The notes beneath the pieces were generated by a model that was given only the letters and a program-made list of their open reading frames with translations, did no database searches and was not told the DNA's origin. From the NCBI GenBank assembly GCA_002633005.1, contig NMRA01000200.1:8248-60429 (forward strand): 52,182 bases of DNA. Reading direction: 5' to 3'. The stretch comes from Phoronis australis (Eukaryota; Phoronida; Phoronidae). Shown here one piece after another: positions 35,076-45,974 of this stretch. Both the position numbers and the translations under genes were made by a program. Within the stretch, counting starts at the first letter, position 1; each line of letters opens with the position of its first letter.

Positions 35076-35430
35076 TAAAAAGGGCGGAAAATCTTCAAAA
35101 AGGTGGGAAAATCTTTAAAAAGGCGGGGAGGCTGGAAAATTTAATAAAAAGGTGAGAAAATCCTGAAAAAGAGTGGGGAAAATTCATTATTTTCAGGCGG
35201 GAAAATCATCAAAAAGGGGGAGGGGATTTTTTGAAGAGGGCGGGAACACTTGAAAAGGGCGGGAAAAATCTTTTAAAAGTGGGGAAATTTAAAAAAGGCG
35301 AAAAATCTAATAAAAGGGCGGGAAACTTAAAAAGGACGGGAAAGATCTGGAGAAGGGGTGGGAAAGATCTTTGAAAAAGGGCGGGAAAATCTCATAAAAT
35401 GACAGTAATAATTAAAAAAGGGCGGGATTT
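35076..35430 (+). repeat. irregular minisatellite of AAAAAGGGCGGGAAAATCT units
   Basis: About sixteen imperfect units of roughly 17-28 bases share an AAAAGG(G)CGGGAAAATCTT theme. GGCGGGAAA occurs exactly four times, and GGCGGAAA, GGTGGGAAA, GGCGGGATT and GGACGGGAAA are variants. GGCGGGAAA read on the other strand is TTTCCCGCC, the textbook E2F/DP site. The array ends where the dispersed repeat at 35435 begins. Confidence 0.85.
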
Positions 35431-35434
35431 TTTT

Positions 35435-36178
35435 AAAATGCCACCAGATGGTGCTGAATACCTCATATCCGTCCGAAAATGGAAAGGTGTCATCGTCTCT
35501 TTAAAATATCATGATTCCATCCAGGAACTCGGAAGAAACATAGGCAAACGTAAAAAAGTAAAACTGCCACTAAAGCGCGCACCTGTTGCCTGATTGGTCT
35601 GAAACTCGTCGTCATCCGTCATTATCTCCATTGGAACATGCCTGTCAAACTTCACAAAGATCCTCCAAAGATTGAAGGAGATACAGCGGTGGACGTAAAA
35701 ATGCCACTAGGGGGTCGCCATAGTAGTCAAGCCCGTCCGAAAATTAGCGTCAGCCGCGGACTTCTCATCAGGAACACATATGCCAATTTTCATTATCTTC
35801 CTTTGAGCGGCTTAGCGGAAAAGAGGGCAGGCGTCAAAAACGTACTCAAAAATTGTTTAAATTGCCACCAGGTGGCGTAGAATACGTCATATTAGTCCGA
35901 AACCGTAAGGTGTCATCGTCTCTTTGCTAAATTTCATGAAAATCCATCAAGAAACTCCAAATATACAACAGATGCAATCGAAAAAACTAAAATTGCCACT
36001 AGGAGGCACAGTGGTAGTCGAATCAGGCCTAAGAGTCATCATCGTCTGTTGTCAGCTTCATTGGAACACATCTGCCAAGTCTCATTACGATCCTTCAAGG
36101 GGTTTAGAAGATACAGCATCGGACACCGGACGCCCAGACAGAGATGACGGCGATGTGCACTCACATAATTTATGAATA
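35435..36178 (+). repeat. dispersed repeat family, copy 1 (CTCF-like cores)
   Basis: Homologous to 45168-45960. Shared landmarks in order are TGCCACCAGATGGTGC, CATCGTCTCTTTA, AACATAGGCAAACGTAAAAA, GCCACTAGGGGG, ACATATGCCAATTTTCA, a second GCCACCAGGTGGCG, ATTTCATGAAAATCCATC, GCCACTAGGAGGCACAGTGG and GACGCCCAGACAGAGATGAC near the right end. Corresponding blocks recur about 420 bases apart, so the unit is internally duplicated. No protein domain is recognisable in any frame. Confidence 0.8.
35865..35878 (+). promoter_or_regulatory. CTCF-like core motif inside the dispersed repeat
   Basis: CCACCAGGTGGCGT fits CCASYAGRKGGCRS at 13 of 14 positions (the last base differs). Related words in the same repeat are CCACCAGATGGTGC at 35441 and CCACTAGGAGGCAC at 35996, each 13 of 14. 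Confidence 0.4.
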
Positions 36179-36715
36179 TGTTGGGCACATAAGGATGGTA
36201 TGCGCCGGTCTGACCCTTTAAGAAAGTGGATATCTTAACTTTCTAGCGTGAGGCGCACACATGGAGGGGGGCACTCGATTATTTTTGACGTGGGTACAGC
36301 TGGATAATTATGATTCCTTCCCGTTTATGGAGTGGACTCTAAAAAAGAGAACTAATTTGTAGAAAGCTCTCGTGAAGTCAGAAAAAGCCACCCTTCTGAG
36401 AGGCCCGTCCCGTTTGCCTCTTTTACAGAACCCTGTTGTACGGAGGAATACGGCTTTCGACACTCGGTTGATCAATTAGTCAATTAGACACCAATAGGCC
36501 AAAACTGGATTTGGTATCCTTTGAAAGGAGGTTTTTAGTACGTGCGTCAATCGTTCAAATCGTTTTAGGCCTACATTACCAAATTGATTTATTTCCGGAA
36601 AATGTCCCAAGGCGTCGTATGTAATGGCCAGTTGTCTGTTTCCCAGTGCTACAAGCCACTTCTTCCCGACAGTGGTGACCTGTAAGAAAATGAAACGCAA
36701 TGACATGCAATTGCA

Positions 36716-36970
36716 CTTATACCCGGTCCACTGGCTAAAACACCGCGAGAAGGAAAAACGCTAGAAATGTAAACGATCGCATGGTCACTTTTGCTGGCGC
36801 TTTGCGGTGGTTTAAGTTACCGCAAAACATGGAACTCTAGCCCCGGAACGCCAACTCCCGTACGTGACCAATGTATTCTATTACCAGAGCTTGCAACCTC
36901 GAGACTAGCCGCGAGAGTTTGCACTGTAAATTTTCGTTTGTCTGCTCGACTGAGTTTTAATCGAGTGTTA
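36716..36970 (+). repeat. partial copy of the ACCCGGTTCACATG repeat family
   Basis: TTATACCCGGTCCACTGGCT near 36717 and GGTCACTTTTGCTGGCGCTT TGCGGTGGTTTAAGTTACC near 36783 follow the order of the family seen at 39.3-39.85 kb (minus) and 45.98-46.2 kb (plus). Similarity fades to the right. Confidence 0.5.
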
Positions 36971-37510
36971 TAGATAAACAAAGCAAGCCTAATTTCCTTA
37001 CTTCATTTTCATTTTGTCATTTTTGTTCATCAAGCGACACTCTTGAGGAACAGTTCTAGATAAGCAGCGATTTCCTGGCAAAATTAGTCAACAAACCCAA
37101 CAATTACATTTTAAGCATCGACTTTTGGTCCCGACTTGATGCCGGGAATAGACTCTTTTGAGTTCCGTTCTGAGAAGTACTTTCGACAACATATTTGTTC
37201 TGAAGTTGTAAATTAAAAGTTTAGGTCATAAGAACATTTGCGTTTACGTAACATTCGAAAAATACTTGCATTTGCTTAGCTAAGTGTGCGTGTGTGTTGC
37301 GCAATTACATCGCCTGTGTATGCATCAATTTACAACTGCTTTCAACTGTTTAATGTATAATAATTCATTTGTGCAACGAATACTGAACCTGTTGCCAAGA
37401 TTTTGTTGGTTCGATTTCTCAGCAATGAATATTATCTATATTTACTTATACTCGTGAAATAAATTTTAAAAATGAAAAGTTACCTTGTAAAAGAATCCAG
37501 TCCAATCCTT
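36971..37510. other. no recognisable gene
   Basis: AT-rich sequence without a noteworthy frame or repeat, ending at the satellite. Confidence 0.5.
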
Positions 37511-37678
37511 TGTGTTGCTGACACCGTAAACTGTGTTGCTGACACCGTAAACTGTGTTGCTGACACCGTAAACTGTGTTGCTGACACCGTAAACTGTGTT
37601 GCTGACACCGTAAACTGTGTTGCTGACACCGTAAACTGTGTTGCTGACACCGTAAACTGTGTTGCTGACACCTTAAAC
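37511..37678. repeat. 21-bp satellite, eight units
   Basis: Eight head-to-tail units of TGTGTTGCTGACACCGTAAA plus C, nearly identical; the last has CTT for CGT. Because 21 is a multiple of three and the unit lacks stops in several frames, both strands read open (CVADTVN repeats on plus). The near-identity of units indicates recent expansion. Confidence 0.98.
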
Positions 37679-37809
37679 TGTTTGGCGGATTGTTCCATGA
37701 TTTTTTTCTCGCCATCGCGCCACACCATCAAAATGTCCCGTCTTCTGACCCCCGACTAAATTGGCATACCGTCATACACTATTTCCCTCACGACACAGAT
37801 AGCCGTATT

Positions 37810-37965
37810 TTCTCATTCGACTAAAGAGAAAAAAACGGGAGTTTTATGGTTTTACAATTTCTCATTCGACTTAAACAACACAAAATAACAAAAAACACCG
37901 TCGGGCGTTTTTGGGTGTTACGTCTTCCGTTCGACAAACGACGCTGTTGGGATTGATATTTTTTA
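37810..37965. repeat. dispersed repeat pair, copy 1
   Basis: TCATTCGACTAAA, then CATTCGAC, GTCGGGCGTTTTTGGGTGTT and CCGTTCGACAAACGACGCTG are matched in order at 49575-49700 by TCGTTCCACTAAAAAAAAGG, CATTCGACAAAG, GAGCGCTTCTGGATGTTGCG and CCCGTTCGAAAAAAAACGCT. The family is unrecognised. Confidence 0.6.
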
Positions 37966-39279
37966 CTTGATGCCCTAGCCATCCCAGGCGTGTGAAAATG
38001 GTCCGTTTTAGTACATACATGTATTGAAGTGCCAAAATGTATATCTAGCACATTGTTAGCCTTGATACAAAACTGTATACTAAATATACAGCTTTGCACC
38101 GATGTGGGTAAAAAAGTGGTAAGATAATATCTGACACAAAATTAGCGTCATTAAAACTACAGTCTTCCTTGAGTAAACTAAATTATTTAGCGGTGTTGGG
38201 AAACATGGCGTTCTACAATTATTCTGCTGCAAAAGTTGTGGAGCGATCTTTAGCGACGGCTTTCGACGCCATGAAATATTGCGTCACCTATTGGCCAGTT
38301 TCTTTTTTCGCCGATTCTTCAATCAACTGTTGTTCTTTCACGAGGTAGCGTACACGTCACAACAAAGTATCGGAATTGGTTTCTCTTCATTATAAGTTTT
38401 TAGAATTTTGATACCGAAAAACCGAATTTCCGAAAAAATTTTGCCGCTGCCAAGCTATCATCATCTCCCGAGAGATGTCGCAAAAATTTAGGCGCGTGTG
38501 CGTGATACGAGCGTACTGTTTACAAAACGACGACATACTTTTCATTGTTAAGCCGGAGAGTTAGGCAAGAAAATGACGTTTATTGTATTGTTTTTCACCT
38601 AAACAGCTGTAGCGGGCAAAGTGAGTGTCGCTTGATTCCCAGATTTCGCATGCACTCCGTCCGGTCTTTAGCTTTACATGTTGATACAATTAAGTTTCAC
38701 GGTGAGGTGACGAGCAGAACTACCCTGGCCGTGTGCAATTTCGGTGTCTACGGAAGAAATACACACAGTGGTACCTAGCTTATTTTGACGACAGTCTTCA
38801 TACAGCTAGCTGGCTGGCTAGCACGTTGTCTGAATGTGTTTGTATTTTATTTTTCAAGTTACCATTCATTTCAATATTTTGGCCAAGTTCCACTCTCTTG
38901 CGCTTAGCAGTGAGTGCAGATGATATATGACATTGCAAAAACATATGTCCAAAAACGGTTTCGGGGTAATGTATTAGACTTTCCAAATGTTGTTGGTAAA
39001 TCACTCGTTCTTATTCAAGACATTTGAATAACAAACCCTTTGCACCAGAAAACAATATCAACTGGGTATTAGTTGGATGGCTGGTGGTCTCGTGGACTAC
39101 TTAAATCAAATGACGTCTTGCTATAATAATTAGCGTAAAATTATGAGCGAAAATTCCAGCATTACGAGCGTACAAACTGCTTCAGAGCTCACGTGGCCTA
39201 CAAATCAATTTCTCGTAAAACACGACCGAAATCTCGACATTTTACCCTGACCGGCCCACGAAAGATTTTTGCTAACAGC
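37966..39279. other. no confident gene; one small ATG in good context
   Basis: At 38205 the context AAACATGGCG opens a 47-codon frame (MAFYNYSAAKVVERSLATAF and onward) that ends in TAG at 38348. The GGTAGCG at its end could serve as a weak splice donor. No family is recognised, and the frame is short enough to be chance. The rest is featureless. Confidence 0.35.
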
Positions 39280-39845
39280 GACTGGGGTGGTGACAAAACA
39301 AACTAACTGCTGACGAAAGTTACCCCTTCGCGGACAGTTCGTCTCCTTGTCTAAAACGCGTTTTTGCCACTGAAGCTGCTAGCGTTTTCGCCACTCATTT
39401 GAACACGCAATAAGTTGTAATGAATGTTTTACAATCAAATTATTGAATTTGTTGTAATCAAGAGTTTTTGTGAATGAACTTATAGGTTCACATGAGTGGC
39501 GAAAACACGCTGGCGAAAACGAGGTGTCCGCGAAGGGTTAATTTTCGCTAGCAGTTAGTTCGTTTCATTATCACCCGAGTCGCTTTTAAGCGAAATTTGA
39601 CGTCAAAACACGTTCACTCTGAATCATAAATTGGTTGATGTGACGATAGGACAAAGCCTTTTGATCGCTGCTCATGTGTGTTCTTTGAAGTAAGCGGTCT
39701 GGCTACAAAAGTGCTAGCGAAAACCAGGTAACTCAAACCTCCAGCAAAGAACTTGTAAAAGTTACTCTTGCGACCACTCACATTAATGGTGTTTGCCACT
39801 AGCTAGAATGCTGTCGTTTAAAGTCAGCATGTGAACCGGGTATTA
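39280..39845 (-). repeat. dispersed ACCCGGTTCACATG family, longest copy, with internal inverted repeat
   Basis: On the minus strand it starts TATAATACCCGGTTCACATG and contains TAGCCAGACCGCTTACTTCA, CCTATCGTCACATCAACCA and CTCGGGTGATAATG, all matched by the plus-strand copy at 45.98-46.2 kb. The distal half is a foldback: GGTGACAAAACAAACTAACT, GCTGACGAAAGTTACCCCTT and CGCGGACA (39292-39342) are inverted at 39520-39585. The inner words GCGTTTTCGCCACTCAT and ATGAGTGGCGAAAAC also face each other. No coding capacity was recognised. Confidence 0.7.
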
Positions 39846-40073
39846 TACACATTCCTTGGATTGTGCACGTCTGGAACATTAGTGCAGAAACACTTTTTGT
39901 GAACCACAATTCAGGAAACTAAGACGTGACAACATAGTCATCCACATAAAATTGTGTGGCTATTTTCCAATTTGCAAATATAAAAATAGCTAATACTAAT
40001 TGCAAAATAAACATTTACCACTGCCTTTTTTCTTTATCTCTGAGAAAGGTAGCTTTGTTCATGTATCGGGCCT

Positions 40074-40076
<3 letters not shown>

Positions 40077-40107
<31 letters not shown>

Positions 40108-40330
40108 TATATGCATGTATGCATGTATGTATGTATGTATGTATGTATGTATGTATGCATGTATGTATGTATGTATATATGTATGTATGTATGTATGTAT
40201 ATATGCATGTATGTATGTATGTATGTATGTATGTATGTATGGATGTATGTATGGATGTATGTATATATGCATGTATGTATGTATGTATGTATGGATGTAT
40301 GTATGTATGTATGTATGCCTGCATATATGT
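40077..40330. repeat. ATGT tetranucleotide microsatellite
   Basis: About 250 bases of (ATGT)n with interspersed ATATATGC and ATGG variants. All six-frame open reading frames of Tyr/Val/Cys/Met or His/Thr/Ile repeats here are artefacts of a four-base unit without stops. Confidence 0.99.
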
Positions 40331-40800
40331 CAAATAAAATGTTAAGCATAGGCTAGGAACACAAAAAATTCGTGTCCCTAAGAGTGAAATTAGTTGGGGA
40401 AAAACATGTTACGAAAATGCTTTCCAGCAGACGGGCCGTTATAGCAAGTGTTTCTCGTTGTTTTTATTTTCACTGAGCGTCTGGTACTCCGTGTCACGAT
40501 ATGTTTCTTGTATTCGGCAGTTTTTCGAAGATCCGGTTTTGCACCACAATTAAGTTTCAAGTGAAACTGAAGGCTGTTACTAATTTTTTAGTTCCGCATT
40601 GAACTGTGCGTTGATTAAGCACATGCCGGATTAAAACCCGATTTGAAACGTATGACGAGCTGGAGTGATTGTCCCTGAAAATGAAAATGCCATCAAGCTG
40701 CTTACGCATCAGGCCTAGGTTTTCCAGCTGTATGTTTCGGCGGTGTGGTTACTACCGTACGCGTGAGATTCCAGATATTATTTCCTCAGTTCTCCCCCCC
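40331..40800. other. no recognisable gene
   Basis: No domain, repeat or motif noticed. It ends in a C-run at about 40795-40804. Confidence 0.4.
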
Positions 40801-40807
40801 CCCCATT

Positions 40808-40920
40808 GAGCCTGGTCCTGCTCATACTGACAATGAGCCTGGTCCTGCTCATGCTGACAGTGAGCCTGGTCTAGTCCTGCTCATGCTGACAATGAGCCTG
40901 GTCCTGCTCATACTGACAAT
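40808..40920. repeat. 27-bp minisatellite, four units
   Basis: Units GAGCCTGGTCCTGCTCATAC plus TGACAAT; the third is 32 bases owing to a five-base insertion (CTAGT). Units alternate ATACTGACAAT and ATGCTGACARt endings. Confidence 0.95.
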
Positions 40921-41572
40921 GAAATCTGACCCCAGGCGTTAGTTTTATTCGAATCAACTCGCGCACAAAGCTTTATTACTAACTGAAAAATGCCTTGCAC
41001 GGTGCTGTTAGAAAGTTGATATCGCGATATGTTTATCGTTATCATGTTAATTGCTAATGTTAAAGCGGGTAATACATACTTGCGTTCCGTCAAAGAAACA
41101 AGCTTTAGTTTGGACTACTAAAATTGGTTTCAACTTGTTCCTTGCTCAGGTGGGGAGTGATTTAAAACAAAGAACGAACGGTTCGTTATTATTTGACACC
41201 ACGCTTGGCGCCTGGAATGGCAGGTCGTGAGAAATTGTAGTGTCAAGCAATAACGAACTGTCAGTTGTTTTGAAGTCCTGAAATCACATCCAATTTGACT
41301 AAGGAGTAATCTGACACCAATTTCATATCTGTGAGTGTTGATTTTTATGAAGCCGGGCGGGATAAAACCGCTTTTATATTAAATATGGTTTGGTCATGAC
41401 ATTAGTTTATTGATTGATTGCACTGAAAGACGAGATAACGCAATCAGTTTTTTCTAAATTCAATAAAACAAATGGAAAAGACGTTCACTCGGTTATTACC
41501 TTCTACTTACTTACAAATACCAAAGGGTGTCGCATTTTCACGCTGGTTTAAGAATTACATATTTACATAAAT

Positions 41573-41792
41573 ACTAATAAAACTAATAACATTAATACTA
41601 ACACTAATACTAATACTGCTAATACTACTACTACTACTACTAATAATAATAATAAAAAGAAGAAAACCAATAATAATAACAGTGATAAAAACAAAAAGGG
41701 TAATTAGTTATTTTAGTTTTTATTGTCATTGTTATTGTTATCATTGTTGTTTCTGTTGTTGATATTATCATTATCGTTGTTTTTTGTTGTTA

Positions 41793-41829
<37 letters not shown>

Positions 41830-41832
41830 CAT
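41573..41832. repeat. trinucleotide microsatellites (TAA/CTA and ATT)
   Basis: An impure ACTAATA then CTACTA/TAATAA tract at 41573-41660 is followed by T-rich TTGTTAT words and a pure (ATT)n run at about 41795-41830. The two ends are complementary in base content and could form a hairpin. Confidence 0.9.
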
Positions 41833-42161
41833 GATAATAACATTAAATCTGTACTAAAAGTTAATTATAAGTATATTCTGTCAAGTGCCAACTGGCGCAG
41901 ATAACTACACTGAATGTATATTTTTTCAGTCAGATGAGAGATAATTCTGTGAAAATCTCTTGTACCGTGATTCCAAGGATAAACCTTGAGCTAGTTATGT
42001 TTCTAATTTCGATGATGCATGAGCGTTTTCGAAATTCCGAGAAATTGCTTTTTACTGTCCATCACGAGTTCTAGCCATAGAATGAAAAATTATGACCAGC
42101 CATTGTTTTTTCTTGAGAATCTCTTAGTGACAAGTCATCGTGATGAATACAGGGTAGAAAT

Positions 42162-42363
42162 CAGTAACGTTAAGACCTACGCTAGCACCTACGCTAAAAG
42201 GACCTACAATAGGACCTACGCTAGGACCTACGCTAGGACCTACGCTAAGACCTACCCTAGGAGGTCTATACTAGACTTGACGAGATTACGTGTATTATGC
42301 TGTGTATTTTAAATTAGAACACGTGATTTTGGCTAGATTTTTCTAGCCTCGAGACAGCTACTG
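42162..42363 (-). mobile_element. MITE with CAGTAACG ends, copy with expanded ACCTACGCTAGG minisatellite
   Basis: Ends CAGTAACGTTAAGACCTACG and, reverse complemented, CAGTAGCTGTCTCGAGGC. On the minus strand the interior reads TCTAGCCAAAATCACGTG, TTTAAAATACACAGCATAAT and ACACGTAATCTCGTCAAGTC, matching the plus-strand copy at 46470-46601 block by block. This copy is longer because the end carries about seven 12-bp units of ACCTACGCTAGG (42176-42261). Confidence 0.75.
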
Positions 42364-44864
42364 AACTCCAACCAGGTGGAGCGTCTCGAAATTTGAAAAA
42401 ATGCCGATATTTGGACGGTTTAATGAAATTAACTTGGAAATTAATCTATGCACTTTCCACGATGCTAGCGAACGCATTAGGGCCTCATTTACACGTAACG
42501 CTGGACATATTTGTGTTAGGAAATTAGAAAGACAGGCTATTGAACCAGGCATGTTATTTGTCCATCTGGCAAAAGATTGCGAATACCCTGATAAGCAGGA
42601 CAAATTTTCACTTGCTATTACGACTTACAGAAATGGTGTTTCAGAATCAAAATGATTTAGTCTTTATGAAATGTCTGTTCTCACGAGTAACCAGATGACT
42701 ATATGTTATCAAGAAGGTGCTTACTCTAGAAGCCGTCTGTCAGCTTCGAAATAACTGCGGTTCATGAGAAAAGAAAGAAAAGGGATTCATAAGAAAAGAA
42801 TTGCGATGAGTAAGAAGAGATATGCAGTTCGCGATTAAAATAACATTAGCGTTATATTTCAAGAATGCGATTATTTTGCATTCGTGAACAGAACGCTGTC
42901 GGTGAGAACGCTATCGGTGAGAACGCCAGTGTGACGGGAAGACTAGACATGGATGTGACGTAAATCATCTCGGAGGCACAACTACGAATTACGTCTATGA
43001 AAGAATTGCACTACTTGAAACTAGTCGCATGTTTATCATTACATGTCAATTCACTAACCATATTTCAAGTCACTGATGTTCTTTTATAGTAATTAAAACC
43101 ATCCGGAAAAGTCAATTTGATATCGACCATTAAGCGTATTAAATAAAGCGTCTGCCAAGTAGGACACAGGTTATGAGATAAAGAAAATTATCCATCAATG
43201 TTCTGTACGTTATAAAATTGGAAGCACTGTGTTGAACTGTACGTAAAATTTTAAGATATATAGTGTGGGGTGTCTGTAGAAACGCCTTCAAAGGTCACGA
43301 TAAAACATTTGAAGACCACTTTCACGTTGGATCAATCCATCCCGTAAAAAGTCTTGTACCATACCTGTACATGCCGGTATTAAGGCCAGCGCGCCTACCA
43401 GAAATAATGGGTTTTTTTTCAAAGACAGCTGTTTACTCAGTTTTTCGCATGTAGGCGCATTCGCCTGACCTTCGTTTAATGACGCAGTAGGCTGTCGTTT
43501 GCACAGACGCATGCCTTGCTGTGGATTCGGGTACAACCATTGTCCTGGACAAAAGCGTGTTATCGTGGCCCTGCCAACATTTTTAAGCGACTTGGTTTAA
43601 CAAAGCATTTTTCAGATGATAACTCAGCTAAGGCGTTGTGTTTGGCTCATTTGTGAAGTTTTGTGTTATTAGTAGAAATAACAAATCTGATAATTCAGTT
43701 CACTTACTAACTGTTGCAAAATTGTTTTCATTGTTATATTTGGTTTCACTCAAATCGTTCGCGTATAGGCGCATGCTTGTAATTCCGGATATATGTGCAT
43801 CTTCGAATATAGACCCATTAGCCTGAATCCGCCACAATCATCAGTAGGACATATAGTCTCACTTCTCATGTTAAACATAGTCTGGTAGCTCATCACCAGA
43901 CTCTGTCGTGGACTAACCCCAAAATCTACTTGGGACCATCAGAATCTATTTTGGACGCAGTCTCGCAACCATCATACTCTATATTACCACCAAACTCTAC
44001 GTTGGCCGGGCACATTCTCGTCAGTAGCCCGACTCTACCTTAAGGAGGCGCTGTACGTTTCTCACTGGTTTGGCCTGGCGGTGCACACGTCACTGGCCTT
44101 GATGTCCTCATTCCGTTCTTTCGAAAACACTATTAACAGCCTGAAAAGTTCAGTTGTCAGTCGTTTCACGTGAACACTGTTACGCATGAATCCAGAGATT
44201 TCGTGTTGTCCACGGAAAGGTAAGCGAGGCTCCAAAAAAGGTTGACAATTAAGCAAAATAAACACTTCTCAGCCCCGAAATCACCACTTCTCTGCAACTG
44301 TAAGCCAATACTTGGTGGTAAAAGCAAATTTCCTCCAAATTATAAAAGTATGGTTCAAAAGTGTTGCCATCCAACTAGATTGTTGGAAAATCTGTATTGC
44401 TTGAGAACTACCCATGAAATCGCAGCAGATTCCTTAGTCGCTGCGTATAAAATGCAACAATCCAACACGAGGGCAGCCATTTTGAAGAAATAGGTGTCTA
44501 CAGGTGAGCTAGTGGGCTTTTTCATTCCCAACATGTTCACAAACGCAAGCAAACCAGATTAAGTGAACCTTCTAGTAGTAATGTCTACCTCAAACTACCT
44601 CAAAACCGCCGTCATACCTGGCCTGGCCGAAATGTTTAATTCCTAGTAACTGCAAATTAACCGCGGCTACAGTCTAACTGTACAGTGACACATTGGGCTC
44701 TACCATCAGACTCACGGATAGTGTCAGAGCAACCAACAGACTCTCAAACTTTGATAGTGTTGTAACCATCACCCTCAACATTGGACATATACCCGGTTCA
44801 CATGCTGGCTAAAACGTACGCTAGCGTTTTCGTCTAGAGTTACATGGCAGTAGTCCAAAGGTAT
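42364..44864. other. no recognisable gene
   Basis: Open frames at 42401-42655 (+), 44062-44265 (-) and 44242-44493 (+) match nothing known to me. Weakly periodic words such as ACCATCAGAATCTA and ACCAAACTCTACGTTGG recur at 43895-44040 and 44697-44785. TATACCCGGTTCACATGCTG near 44788 is another end of the dispersed family seen at 39.3-39.85 kb. Confidence 0.45.
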
Positions 44865-44944
44865 ACTAGTCAGAAGGTGCACTAGTCAGAAGTTGCACTA
44901 GTCAGAAGTTGCACTAGTCAGAAGTTGCACTAGTCCGAACGTGT
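44865..44944. repeat. 16-bp minisatellite, five units
   Basis: Tandem ACTAGTCAGAAGTTGC; the first unit has GGTGC and the last is ACTAGTCCGAACGTGT. Confidence 0.95.
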
Positions 44945-45167
44945 GCATGTTTCTCTGCGTGATTCTTCCGTATGTCACTGAATGGACACGAAAAACAATC
45001 TCTAACATTTTCAAAATTGGCGCGTTTGCACTGGTGCGACATCTAAGACGATATTTTGTGCTTTTGCTTATACGAAAGAAAATAAAGCGAATAATATTAT
45101 TGTTGATCACGAATTAAAGCTGCATAGTCTCATTAAATTGTGAAAATGCAATATGTTTGTATCATCG

Positions 45168-45960
45168 AAATGGCCACTAGATGGTGCAAAATATATCAAA
45201 TCCGTCTGAAAACCAGAAAATGCTGTTGTTTGTTTAATAGAAAGCCATTGACCAAATTTCATTAAAATTCGTCGAGGAACTTCAGAGAAACAGAGGAAAA
45301 CGAAAAAAAAAAAATGAAATTGTCACTAGGGGGGCACAGTGTTCGTCGGTTCCGTCTAAAAGTCGTCGTCTTCTCTTGTTAACTTCATATAAATACACGT
45401 GCTAAATTTAATAAAGATCCTGCAGAGGGCTTAGGATATACAGGTATGGGTGCAAAAAAAAAACAAAACCGCCTCTAGGAGGCACCACAGTAGTCGAAGT
45501 CATCGGAAAATCGTCAACAGTTTTCCTCATAATAAGAACATACATGCCAATTTTCACAATCATCCTTAAAGTGGTTTGGTTGTTAGAGGGGCGGACGCCA
45601 AAAAAAAACAACTCGAAAACAGTAAAAATGGCCACTAGATGGCGCAAAATGCCTCGAATCCATCCGAAAATAAGAGGATAGCGTCAACTCATTAAAAGAT
45701 ACCTTTGTACTAAATTTCACGAAAATCAGTTGAGGACTTTTGAAGAAACAGAGGCAAACGTAAAAAAATAAAATAGCTACTAGAGGGCACAGTGGTATTC
45801 GGGTCGGTCCGAAACTCGTTGCCCTCTGTCGTCAACGCCATAGGAACACACTTGCCAAATTTCAATAAGATCCTGCAAGGGATTTAGGAGATACAGCCGC
45901 GGACGCCCAGACAGAGATGACGGCAATATGCGACCACATATAAATATGTGGGCGCATAAA
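45168..45960 (+). repeat. dispersed repeat family, copy 2 (CTCF-like cores)
   Basis: Parallel to 35435-36178. Landmarks are GGCCACTAGATGGTGCAAAA, CCAAATTTCATTAAAATTCG, AGAGAAACAGAGG, GTCACTAGGGGGGCACAGTG, GAGGCACCACAGTAGTCGAA, ACATGCCAATTTTCAC, a second GGCCACTAGATGGCGCAAAA, AGAGGGCACAGTGGTATTCG and GACGCCCAGACAGAGATGAC. The first and second GGCCACTAGATGG blocks are about 460 bases apart, showing the same internal duplication as copy 1. It is followed directly by a copy of the ACCCGGTTCACATG family. Confidence 0.8.
45632..45645 (+). promoter_or_regulatory. CTCF-like core motif inside the dispersed repeat
   Basis: CCACTAGATGGCGC fits CCASYAGRKGGCRS at all 14 positions. Other near matches in the same copy are CCACTAGATGGTGC at 45174 and CTACTAGAGGGCAC at 45777, both 13 of 14. 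Whether this organism's CTCF binds them is unknown. Confidence 0.4.
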
Positions 45961-45974
45961 AACGCCATAGTCGT

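Noticed and set aside
38205-38348. 47-codon frame from AAACATGGCG as a first exon
   Set aside because: Good ATG context, but short and unrecognised, with only a weak donor at its end; noted in the region entry rather than called as a gene.
39956-40356. Several open frames of 84-129 codons over the ATGT tract, both strands
   Set aside because: A four-base repeat without stop codons opens all frames; the products are monotonous Tyr/Val/Cys/Met or His/Thr/Ile strings.
44062-44265. 67-codon minus frame with LEPRLPFRGQHEISGF, superficially like part of a hAT/ZMYM-type transposase
   Set aside because: Resemblance is limited to a few residues and no neighbouring frame extends it.
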